Shown: positions 34,652-47,735 of the stretch, piece after piece
How positions within the stretch are numbered: position 1 is the first letter of the stretch
Layout: each line of letters opens with the position of its first letter
Assembly: GCF_021917145.1 (NCBI RefSeq)
Contig: NC_061075.1
Span: 2,401,038 to 2,465,037, forward strand
Length of the DNA stretch: 64,000 nucleotides
Direction: 5' to 3'
Source of the DNA: Hypomesus transpacificus
Taxonomy: Eukaryota > Chordata > Actinopteri > Osmeriformes > Osmeridae
Made by a program: the position numbers and the translations under genes
The notes under the pieces: model-generated
Seen by the model: only the letters and a program-made list of their open reading frames with translations
Told to the model about the DNA's origin: nothing
Database searches by the model: none

Positions 34652-35308
34652 TAGAAATCACACACAGGCAGACTGCTCATCTTTCTGATGGAAAATTCTT
34701 CTCACCACAGTCGACGAGCAGATGGCTCATCTCTCATGTCAGGCACACAAACAGACACAACCACACACACACACACGCACCTTTGGGGTTATTGTATACA
34801 TACCAACGAGTATATATAATTGAATCTGTCATATAAATCTGTAAGCAATCATCTTGGATGGAATACACAAAACATGTATTTGAGATGAAAATGACTCGAA
34901 CCAAAGTCGAGGTAATTACTGGAAACTTGGAACAGTCTTACCACATTGTTTTCTGATGATACTGTTAAATACGTGTTTGGCTCCCTGTCTCTCTCTCCTG
35001 TTCCCTCGCTTTCTGTGCCCTCCAGCTACCTGCAGTCGAATGCTAGTAAAAATTTCCAGCGTTGTGTCATTGATATGCTCGAGGATCCTGAAGTTGTGTC
35101 CACCATGGTGCTCCCAGGTACACCAGTGTCTGTGTGTGTGTGTGTGTGTTCAAAGATACAATTGTTTTAATACAATGTGGAAGGAACAACGGTCAACGTC
35201 TCCTCAGCTAAGTGACATTTCTCTTTTCTGCTCCCTCTTTCTGGCTGTTTGCTTCGTCCCTCTCTCTGTCCTCAAGCATCCTGGTGGATTATGACAAACA
35301 ACAACTAA
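19969..35308 (+). CDS. necab3: N-terminal EF-hand calcium-binding protein 3
   Basis: Cytoplasmic calcium-binding protein of neurons and muscle; the mammalian orthologue interacts with amyloid-precursor adaptor proteins (X11 family). Thirteen exons (plus): 19969-20091, 22678-22702, 26968-27076, 28475-28500, 29424-29521, 31094-31230, 32171-32292, 32995-33074, 33840-33893, 34032-34144, 34527-34604, 35026-35117, 35277-35308. Phases close to 362 residues (human 396). The EF-hand loop [12 protein letters not shown] is residues 47-58 with all canonical ligands. It is followed by the NECAB helical region ([39 protein letters not shown]), a basic variable linker ([12 protein letters not shown]), a coiled-coil part ([15 protein letters not shown]), and a C-terminal monooxygenase-like (ABM) domain containing [14 protein letters not shown]. 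The end, [10 protein letters not shown], matches the family. Exon 7 was fixed by phase; an upstream acceptor would introduce a stop. First intron about 2.6 kb, second 4.3 kb. Confidence 0.96.
21379..21488. repeat. Near-perfect 52-bp inverted repeat (hairpin) in necab3 intron 1
   Basis: The left arm 21379-21430 and right arm 21437-21488 are reverse complements with one mismatch, separated by the six bases CCCAGC. Arms begin and end with ATGAGCTC / GAGCTCAT. It could be a fold-back element, a recent palindromic duplication, a small-RNA precursor or an assembly artefact. The stem is more perfect than most microRNA precursors. Confidence 0.9.
21771..21965 (+). mobile_element. tRNA-derived SINE
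   Basis: The head has RNA polymerase III promoter boxes: box A TGGCTGAGCGGT at 21779-21790 and box B AGTTCGATTCC at 21823-21833, spaced as in a tRNA-Leu/Ser-like gene. The body has TTGGGCAAGGCACTTCACCC, and the 3' end has GTCGCTCTGGATAAGAGCGT followed by CTGCTAAATG and an AAATGTA-type tail. This is the typical fish tRNA-SINE layout. Exact target-site duplications were not resolved. Confidence 0.85.
22703..26967 (+). other. necab3 intron 2
   Basis: No coding exon recognised. Contents: a cluster of ACGT palindromes at 24121-24240, a poly-C plus (CT)n array at 25031-25205, a G-rich tract at 26250-26287, and a CpG-rich stretch from about 26460 to the exon 3 acceptor. Confidence 0.8.
25031..25205. 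repeat. Poly-C followed by (CT)n / (GTCTCT)n microsatellite
   Basis: About 20 C residues, then about 70 bp of pure CT, then GTCTCT hexamers, in necab3 intron 2. Confidence 0.97.
27077..29423 (+). other. necab3 introns 3 and 4 around the 26-bp exon 4
   Basis: Apart from exon 4 at 28475-28500 nothing coding is seen. 28630-28725 has an ATC/GTC trinucleotide-rich stretch (repeats of CATCATCGTCAT). 28942-28953 is a short G run. Confidence 0.75.
29575..29628. repeat. (CA)n microsatellite in necab3 intron 5
   Basis: About 27 CA units some 50 bp after the exon 5 donor. Confidence 0.97.
29629..31093 (+). other. Remainder of necab3 intron 5
   Basis: No exon recognised. It ends in about 130 bp of C/T-rich sequence (30955-31090, CCCTCCTCCCTCTCTC type), which serves as a very long pyrimidine tract ahead of the exon 6 acceptor at 31094. 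Confidence 0.75.
31231..34526 (+). other. necab3 introns 6-10
   Basis: Introns separating exons 7-11, without further coding candidates. 31840-31850 has a short CA run. Intron 10 ends in a CT-rich tract at 34495-34525 before the exon 11 acceptor. Confidence 0.7.
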
Positions 35309-36260
35309 GAAGGGAACACAGGCGGTCATGTCTCCTGCCCACTCACAAACACACACACACACACACTCTCTCACGCACACACAAACCAAGACCATGATTC
35401 TAAAGGCCTCCACGTTTTTTTGTTCAAAGCTCGAAGAGAGAAAATATTGGTGAGGGCGCACAGCATCAAGGTGCATCTCTTTATATTCCACTGCCTCTGA
35501 CTAGTCATTAATGTGCTGTTCTTTTCAAAAGAGGGAGAGATGTGGGGTTATTTGCAACACTGGGCATGTACAAACGATAAAAGTGATTCTATGCCATGCA
35601 AAAGCCGATAAAAATGCTTTTGAAGCTTTCTCTTTGATACAGTGCTGCAGTATCACAAGACTAGATTAAACAGATTATCCCAGGGGGGTTAGTTTAGTGC
35701 AGTGAATCAACTCTTTAAACGCCTTGTTTACCGTCTCGGATGGCAATTAAGTAGAATCAGTCGGGTTAGCAGTCTCTCCTATGCATGCTGAACAACCTTT
35801 ATCAAGACTCAAGAGATAGTTGCTTTGCATTCTGGCTGCTTAGTGTTTTTATTTTCTTAACAGAGACTATTGTGTGACGTGTTTAGAATGACAAACAGTT
35901 GTAGAGATTAGTGATGACACCTCACTGCTCCAGGAGATAAGGAGTTCCATTCCAACCTTCTATTATTAGGTTTCTCCAGTGGCGTTTGTTTGCATCACCT
36001 ACCCATGAATGTACTGTACATGTGATTTTACTCAACATGTAGCTTAAACTTCGGTCTGGAACCAATTCTCGGAGCAGGACTGATGTTTGGATCTGGGCTT
36101 TGTTTATCAATGGTCAACTCCATTTGTAGATACTGTTTAAGAGGCCCAGACATGTTCGTATTCGTTTTCATATGCAGTTTTAATTGTGCTGTTTTAAGAG
36201 AAAGCATTGTATTACCTCCATGTAAACATCAAATAAACTTTAATAAAAGTCTGAGAAAAC
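35309..36260 (+). other. necab3 3' UTR
   Basis: From the TAA at 35306-35308 to two AATAAA hexamers at 36232-36237 and 36242-36247, with cleavage expected shortly after. It contains a CA-rich run at 35346-35365. No other gene is visible. Confidence 0.6.
36232..36247 (+). promoter_or_regulatory. Tandem polyadenylation signals of necab3
   Basis: Two AATAAA hexamers ten bases apart, about 930 bp after the necab3 stop codon. Confidence 0.55.
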
Positions 36261-40520
<4,260 letters not shown>

Positions 40521-40526
40521 TTTATT

Positions 40527-42240
40527 GTAATACTTCATGTCAAGATATCTGTTCATATGAAGTTGTGTCTCATAACAAAATATGTGTTTTAGAAGGAAAA
40601 GGTGGCTCACAACACAAAGACATCCTCTCAGATAATATGCTTTACAGACAAAGACATCGCACAACAAAAAACAAGAGTCGATTCTGTGGCGACGACGACG
40701 ACGCCGGAAATCGACGCCCAATCAAAAAGGGAAGGTCTCTAAACTTTACACTTTATCTAGCGGTGACAAAAGGATGAACTCAACAATAATATGTACAAAA
40801 CAAAAACTCCTGAGATTTAAAGAGAAACAGACCCACCGCAGGTCGTACACCAGAGCGCATCTCCCGCTCGACACCAACGCTGCACCACGTACTCGGACAC
40901 ACAACTCCAACCCCTCCAATCAGTCTGTTCGTACAACAGCCTGAAAACATGCCATCGCTCAGAACGGGAGTCCACAGATGGAATGATAAACCGGCCCACT
41001 GTAATAAATTAAATATTTTGTTTCTCTCTACCCCCTACGGGGTTTAATTCTCGTGTGGAAACAGGTGCAAATGTAGCCTTGGTGTAAGATCTGAGGGAGT
41101 CCGCTCCACGTTTCTAGAACGAGTCACTAGGAGCTGGAAAACATGAACACTGCCTGTGACTGAAAGCCCATTAAAAAGTGTTGAACGTGTATGTATACTG
41201 CATACATACATACGTGGATGTCATATTGTCCTTGCATGACTCCAAATGATTCTTCCTTTTCCTGTGAGGTCGTCGTGAAGGTCTAGACTGGACCATGTAG
41301 GTTATATATACTTATAGGCATCACAGATCTGTACATGAGTTAGTGAAGATCGATCCCGTGTACGATGCAGCAGTGACCAGGCGACGCCAAACGTCCCTCA
41401 GCCGTCGCAAACTTTGGTGACGCGCGATCACAACCGGTGACACCCTTCCGTCCCAATTTGCTTCCGAGATTGACGATTCACATGCGTGACCGAATAGTTT
41501 CCACTGACGGCACATAACGCTTGACACACGTACACACACACACTGACCAAGAAAACCGTCCGGAAGTCGTGCGAGCGGAACACTTTTAACAGCTATACAT
41601 GGGACAGGACTGTAGAGAAGAGCACCCCGTATCTTCTAGTCTTCTGCTGGTGTCTCCCAGAGAAGGAGAGACACTTCCCCACTGGTACCATCACACCAGG
41701 TCTCTCCCAGTCTTATATACACACACAATACTCTCAGAATACATTGTCTGGACTGAAGTGTCTCTTGACTCGTTTTGTCGTGTCGCTAGGAGTAACAGAA
41801 GCAGGTTTCGATCTGAGATTGTCTGTTTGACAGATGAAGGCCAGTCCCTCCAGGTCTCTGAACCAAAGTCAACAGGCAGAACCTCCTCAGATCACCCAGT
41901 CTCCCTTTAGAGACTGAACTCGGGCTCAAATCTGCTTGTGTCGGCTCGTCTGGTGAGAGTTCAGGTCTACAGAGTGGAGACTGACCCTGGATCTGCGCCT
42001 GTGGCGACACCCAAGCCCAGAGTCTTTCAACCTACAATGTCACTTCCTCTCTGAGGTGTCACATGTCCCCCCCCCCCCCACCCCTATCCAATGACAAAAG
42101 TTTCACAGGCTTTTTGGGATGGCGGTTGGTCGACCAGGGTGGCAAGTCTGCACGGCGAGTCATAAAGCGATCTGAACACCGCCGATCTGGGAACAGCTCG
42201 GATGGGTCGGACTCCCAAAATCGAATCCCTCCGCCGGGTC
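40527..42240 (-). other. Probable cbfa2t2 3' UTR
   Basis: Follows the stop codon at 42241-42243. It contains a (GAC)n-like patch at 40689-40703 and CpG-containing unique sequence at 41340-41580. No other coding region is recognised. Confidence 0.5.
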
Positions 42241-43221
42241 CTAGTGCCCGTTAGCCTCGGGTGCCGAGGTGGGGGTGGAAGGGGTGGAGGAGCGGGAGAG
42301 CACGGAGGCCTTCTCTCCCCGAGGGCTGGAGGCGGCCGGCGCGCTCTCCGGAGCCTTGGGCCCCGTGAGGCTGGCGGGGGCCCCTGTGGAGGCCCTGGCC
42401 GTGGCGGACGCGGGCTTGGCCTGCAGGCCGGGGCTGCAGATCAGGTGGTGTCTCTCCCAGTCCTTGTGCTGGCAGAAGGAGCCGCAGTAGCGGGCGGCGT
42501 TGCAGCCACTGCAGGTCTCGCTGGCCTTCCGGCCGCAGTTCCAGCAACACTGGAGAGAGGAGGACAGGATAGGGTCAGACTATTTGCGGGTTGTTTGGTT
42601 GGCGGAACACACGACACGGCGGGTCGTGTGTGTGTGTGTGTGGGGGTATACATCTGCATCCTCTCACCTCGCTGGAGTCCTCCTGCTCGTTGATGACCAG
42701 GACGGCCTCCTGGGCGGCCTTCCTCTTGGCCTCGGCCAGGGTCTTCTCCATCTTGGCCCTCTCGGCGGCGATCATCTCGAAGGCCTTCTGCTCGGCCTCG
42801 GCCACGGCCTTCTGGACCTCGTCCATGGCCTGGCGCTTCACCTCGTTCACAGCCTCCTCTGAGGGGGGGGGGGGGGGGAAGACACACACAGAGCTCTGGG
42901 TTAACGCTGCTTCCAAGCCAGCCCAGACTACACTGCTGACCCTCCAGACTCAGTCCAGTAAGTTCAGGGGCCGGGGGGGGGGGGGATTACTAAGAGTTAT
43001 GTCAAAAAAAGGAGGAGGGGGGGGGGGGGGGGGGGGGGGGGTCGTCAGGTTCTTACCTGCTTTCTTCCAGATCTCATCTGGTACGTAGCCGGAGCCGGGG
43101 CGTGGAGCGAACTCCCTCTGGGAGTCTGGAGTGAAGAGAGAGAGAGAACGAGAGAGAGGAAGGAAGGGCGGGAGAGAGACAGAGAGAGAGAGAGAGAGAA
43201 CGAGAGAGAGGAAGGAAGGGC

Positions 43222-43287
<66 letters not shown>

Positions 43288-44641
43288 GAGCGGTTAGCAC
43301 CTGTCACAATGGATACCAAAAAAAAAAAAAAAGAGTCTTAACGGAAACATCCCAGAACGATCCGTCACTTGGATGACGAGGCAGGACCCGAGTCGGCGTC
43401 GTACAGCGGTTTCAAACCTACAAATCGGCTCACCAAAACGGCCCCGACAAGGGGCTGCCGCGGACTCTTGCCTCTCAACCCGCCGCCCCACTGAACCCTC
43501 CCGCGCTCCGACTGCCGTCAACAAAACGAGCCAGCTTTCGGACCGAGAGCGTCTGGCTCCCGGGCACTCGTCTACATTACAACCAAGCTGTGGCAACATT
43601 CTGTCTCTTCCCCTCTCTCCGTCTCCCTACGTGTTCTCTCTGCTGCGCCGCCCAGGCCTGCCCAGGGCTCAGCGTACCCAGCTCCGAGGTGCCCGGTCTG
43701 GGCACGGTACTGGAGGAGGGCTGGGGGAGGGGGTGGGGGGGGGGGAGGGGGTGGGGGGGGAGGACAGTGCTGGGCGGCCAGATGGCGCTCCGGCCTGCCA
43801 GCCAGTTCTGGGTCTCGGAGGCGGCAGGACGGGGCCTTCTGGGGCCGATCTGGACAGGCCAGCGCTGGCACCCGTCTGTGGGCCGCATACCAGCGGGGCA
43901 CAGGGAGGCTGGCGCGCGCGAGAGAACGCGGCTAGTACACAGCAGACTGGGGGCGGAACATGTGACACGCGCTTGTCCACGGAGGGGTGCGGTTCTGACG
44001 GTCACCACTAGAGGGCGGAGAGGCTTTGTTTTGACTAGACAGAACCATTCTGAATGGCTATGTTCTTTTCCGGGTTCAAAAGCAGGAGGGTGATATGCAG
44101 AAATCCTTTGCCTTTTTGGAGGACATTTACCATTCCATTTAAGGACATTAATTGGGGAGAACCAATCCTGCCTACTAAAGCCACAATGTCAGAAGACTTT
44201 CCTTGAGTGTGTGTGTGTGTGAGAGCATATGCTCCGGTTTCGTCTACCCACCGGGGTCGTCCGCAGTGTGGGGGCTGTGGGTCTTGGAGAAGGTTCCAGA
44301 AGCGGAGCTCCCCTTGCGAGGGTCTTCCTGCCTCCTCCAGTAGTTGAGCTCCTCGCGGTCCGACTCCTGGCAGCGTCGGAGCACGCTCACTGACCTCCTG
44401 GTCTTCTCCACCATGTCCACGATGCAGTTCAACACCTGGAACACATCCACGAGGCGTTCATGGAATGATACACTCAATGGCCATTGTCCAAGCTGATTAA
44501 GCAGATTAAACTGAAATGACAGAATCGAGTTATATTTATGTGAGATCTATAGAGTATACTTAGGAGAGATCAAAAGGACACAGAGACACACACAGAGACA
44601 CACACAGAGACAGAGACACAGAGAGAGCGAGAGAGCGAGAG

Positions 44642-44702
<61 letters not shown>

Positions 44703-44850
44703 AGAGGTCCTGTGGTACTAAGCACCACCGGAGCAAGTCAGAAGTATGAATATCAGTACTACTGCAGCCGCCAGGGGACTTACGTGGTCCAGATGTCTCC
44801 ACTCGTCAGCCCACTCCCTGTCCGTCAGCCTGTGGTCCACTGGCTCCTCG
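42241..44850 (-). CDS. cbfa2t2: CBFA2T2 (MTGR1), ETO/MTG-family transcriptional corepressor, 5' part missing
   Basis: Nuclear corepressor that bridges DNA-binding factors to histone deacetylase complexes. Visible exons (minus): 44784-44850 (cut by the N gap), 44252-44435, 43057-43125, 42668-42858, 42241-42549, giving 272 in-frame residues. NHR2, the oligomerisation region, starts at the gap ([18 protein letters not shown], then [13 protein letters not shown]). NHR3 is [12 protein letters not shown] through [13 protein letters not shown]4 is the MYND zinc finger with [28 protein letters not shown] and HHLIC. The C-terminus is Ser/Pro/Ala-rich and ends EANGH. NHR1 (TAFH) and all upstream exons are absent here. 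[12 protein letters not shown] and VINEQE favour CBFA2T2 over RUNX1T1 or CBFA2T3, and the convergent neighbour necab3 agrees with the human arrangement. Confidence 0.92.
43131..43284. repeat. (GA)n array with an internal 50-bp duplication in a cbfa2t2 intron
   Basis: GA repeats with two copies of an AACGAGAGAGAGGAAGGAAG unit followed by GGCGGGAGA. The array adjoins the acceptor of the exon at 43057-43125 and provides its CT-rich tract. Confidence 0.93.
44575..44702. repeat. (GACACA)n / (GA)n array in a cbfa2t2 intron
   Basis: ACACAGAGA units grading into about 60 bp of pure GA, between the exons at 44252-44435 and 44784-44850. Confidence 0.95.
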
Positions 44851-44950
44851 NNNNNNNNNNNNNNNNNNNNNNNNNNNNNNNNNNNNNNNNNNNNNNNNNN
44901 NNNNNNNNNNNNNNNNNNNNNNNNNNNNNNNNNNNNNNNNNNNNNNNNNN
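44851..44950. other. Assembly gap of 100 N
   Basis: Exactly 100 unknown bases, the conventional size for a scaffold gap of unknown length. It truncates cbfa2t2 on its left and separates it from the rasl11b contig on its right. Confidence 0.99.
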
Positions 44951-45263
44951 GAAATTAGGCGGCTAGACTGAGTGACTGCGCGAGAGCACAGTCTGTGGAT
45001 CGCTGCCAAGAGACGGAGAAGCTGCGCTCGGTTCACCGGCCAAAACGCATTCACATCCCCGTGGTAACTATATGCCGAGACTCTCGGACCGATTTACACG
45101 CAACCCCGACCGTAAATCCTTAGTTGCAACAATAAAAACCAGACTTCCAGACCAGAGTCTCTTCAAACTCCAATTATTTCTCAGGCTCAGAAGCAGTGAA
45201 AGTCCAATGACGATGTCTGTGTCTGAATAGGCTTTAGCAGAAGAAGACGTATTTAAAACTCAC

Positions 45264-45814
45264 ATCAACACCCGGAGTGTCTTGGACCTGGATAGCCACT
45301 TGCTGCCCGTCCACCTGAACCTCTCTGGAGTAAAGATTACCTGTTGGCACAACAGCAGAAGACGGTGGTTAACAATCTGCGAGTTGAAATGGCAAGTAGA
45401 GAATCAAATCCGTTTAATTTAAAGTTTTAGACTCACCAGCATTTCGCTCGTAATCCCCGATGAAACGCTTGGTCAGGAATCTCACAACCAGAGCTGAAAT
45501 AGAACAGAGAAGATGTTGGTTTAATTGAACATCCAAAACATTTGACATTTTATTCATTTAGCAAACGCTTTTTAGTCAAGGCGACTTCAATTAAGGATTG
45601 CATGAAATTGCACAGCAGAAAAGCAAGGATCTGAAGTGCATAGTTTTAACTGTAATTTGAACTAGATCGTAAATACTTCGTTATAAATGTGCATCAAATT
45701 ACCTGTTTTCCCAACTCCACTGCCTCCAATCACGGCTATTTTCATGACGCGATTTGACGGAAACTCATGCCCCGCGCACTCGGCGATGGTCGACATGTTC
45801 TGGATCAGACGCAT
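45264..45814 (-). CDS. rasl11b: Ras-like protein family member 11B, 3' part missing
   Basis: Small GTPase-like protein of the RASL11 group, which lacks a C-terminal prenylation motif in known members. Three exons (minus): 45703-45814, 45437-45493, 45264-45340, giving 82 in-frame residues; known members have about 240-250. The start [12 protein letters not shown] matches the RASL11B N-terminus and differs from RASL11A. The P-loop GGSGVGKT is residues 30-37. The switch I region is in [20 protein letters not shown]. The G3 motif is DTPG at 77-80. The exon carrying the rest (about 160 residues) is not found between 45263 and the gap and presumably lies in it. A TATA box lies upstream. The gene is divergent from usp46, as RASL11B and USP46 are in human. 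Confidence 0.9.
45550..45600 (-). repeat. Remnant of the SINE 3' tail motif
   Basis: The plus strand reads TTTAGCAAACGCTTTTTAG then GGCGACTT, a diverged reverse complement of the tail AAGTCGC...AAGCGTCTGCTAAA seen in the SINE at 21915-21950. It lies in rasl11b intron 1. Confidence 0.5.
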
Positions 45815-46075
45815 TTTTGCCAAATACTTTTTTATAAATTTTTGGGTGACAAATAACATCCGAAGAATGATTTCGGGATGAGCAAAATCCTACACAGGAC
45901 TTTAAAATCAGACGTAAACTGTAGTGCGTAGACTATAAAAAATATTCCCATGAAATGCTTCGAAAATATAGTAGGTCTGTAGATGTTCGGATACAGATGT
46001 TTACAAGTAATTCCGTTCTGGTTTGCTCCTTTCTCTCCGCTACTGTTTGAATGTTGATAACGAAGATGCTCATGG

Positions 46076-46112
46076 CTTTTATAGCTCCTCAGCGCTGCTC
46101 GGAGCTGATTGG
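46076..46112 (-). promoter_or_regulatory. rasl11b core promoter: TATA box and CCAAT box
   Basis: On the minus strand TATAAAAG lies at 46076-46083 and CCAAT at 46108-46112, about 30 bp further upstream. Transcription would begin near 46050, leaving a 5' UTR of about 235 bp before the ATG at 45814. Spacing fits a classical TATA promoter. Confidence 0.6.
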
Positions 46113-46359
46113 CTACTGCCCGCAGCAGGCTCGAGCAGCTCTCTTCCTCCTTCACGTGGATTTGCCTACCGAACACTGGAGGCTCTACCGCGGGTGGGCT
46201 GCTACGGATGCACGGACAGAACATCCATTCTTCACCGGGAACATAGCAGGTCTTTTGGCAGGTGTTCAGGTGTTGTGCCGGTAGACTAGTGTTATTGATC
46301 AAAATGTGAAGGAGGGAGGGGCTAGCGCCTGTTAACTGCCCCCCAGGGTCTGGGTTGGA

Positions 46360-47735
46360 GAGGTCTGCCATGCCCAAACATGCTGCCACATGTCCGGCCA
46401 GCGGCGTCGCTAGACCCTTTTACTGGGGCACGTGCCCCAGTATATTTCTGCTGTGCCACAGAATAGATCAAGAAAAAAAGTTTTAACAATTTACTTTATT
46501 CGTAAGTGCATTCATTTTGATTAATAATACTGGAAAAAGAAACTCAGTATCCTAACAAACCGAGGCGTGCTGGCAGTACTCCATGTCTGTCTCTCCTGTG
46601 CTAGCTCTAAGAGCACACACAAGTCCAGGTGACGGCACGCAGGTCAGAATTGAGGGAGGCTAAGAAAACATGGCACAACTAAAAACGTTTCTAAATACTA
46701 GGCCAGCTTATTTCGACTCAAACACAATAACAACATGAGTCTAATAATGTATGATATTACACAGGCCTCTCAAGTCTCACACAGTCGCCATGAGACCCAC
46801 ACACTTCACACTCTCACGCAGCACCTTGTATTTCTCACACAGTTCCACCATTTCTCACGCTGAGAAGTAAGGGATAACTTGTCCCGCTATATACAATTAA
46901 CCCGCCCCCCCCCCCCCCCCAGTAGAACCTTTAGTGTCTGTCTAGCAACACACCTGTGTCCAGCCCTCTTCACAGGGGGTCTGCCCCCCTCCATGATCAC
47001 CATGCTAACCGGGTGTGTGTGAGCAAGGTGGCGAGGTCTGCCATGCCCAAACCTGTTACCACATGTCCGGCCAGGGGCGTCGCTAGACCCCTTTTACTGG
47101 GGCACGTGCCCCAGTATATTTCTGCTGTGCCACAGAATAGATTTTTGTTTTTTTTTAGTTTCAACAATTAACATTTTTAGTCAGTGCATTCATTTTGATT
47201 GATAAGACTGGAAAAAGAAATGCAGTATCCTAATCAACGCTGGTAAAATCAACGCAGTTTAACCGAAAAAACAAACTGATGCGTGCTGGCAGTATTCCAT
47301 GTCTGGCTCTTCTATGCTTGCTTTAAGAGCATCTGCAGCACAAGCACACAAGTCCAGGTGACGGCACGCCGGTCAGATTTGAGGCAGGCTAAGAAAACAT
47401 GGCGAAACTAAAGAACGTTTCTAAATAACAGGCCGGCTGATCAGCTTATTTAGACTCAAACACAAAAACAACATGAGTCTTATGTATGATATTACACAGG
47501 GCTCTCGCATTTCACACTCTCACGCAACACCTTGTATTTCTCATGCAGTTCCACCATTTCTCACGCTGAGAAGTAAGGGATAACTTTTCCCGCTATATAC
47601 AATTAACCCCCCTGTGCCCTCACCCCCCCAGTAGAACCTTTATGTCTGTCTAGCAACACACCTGTGTCCAGCCCTCTTCACAGGGGGTCTGCCCCAGTTC
47701 ATGATCACCATGCTAACAGGGTGTGTGTGAGCAAG
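46360..47735. repeat. Tandem direct duplication of a 0.67-0.70 kb transposon-like unit
   Basis: Copy A runs 46360-47032 and copy B 47033-47735, both starting GAGGTCTGCCATGCCCAAAC and ending near GGTGTGTGTGAGCAAG. They are clearly similar throughout, with substitutions and a few indels (copy B has an extra segment near 47235-47265). Each contains GGCGTCGCTAGACCC followed by a perfect 20-bp palindrome centred on CACGTG (46422-46441 and 47096-47115). The sequence resembles terminal parts of fish DNA transposons, but no transposase frame is present. Confidence 0.85.

Noticed and set aside
44951-45060. Possible fourth rasl11b exon next to the gap (TTGGCAG acceptor-like site at about 45005)
   Set aside because: In the required phase the sequence runs into a stop and shows no similarity to the RASL11 continuation after DTPGVD.
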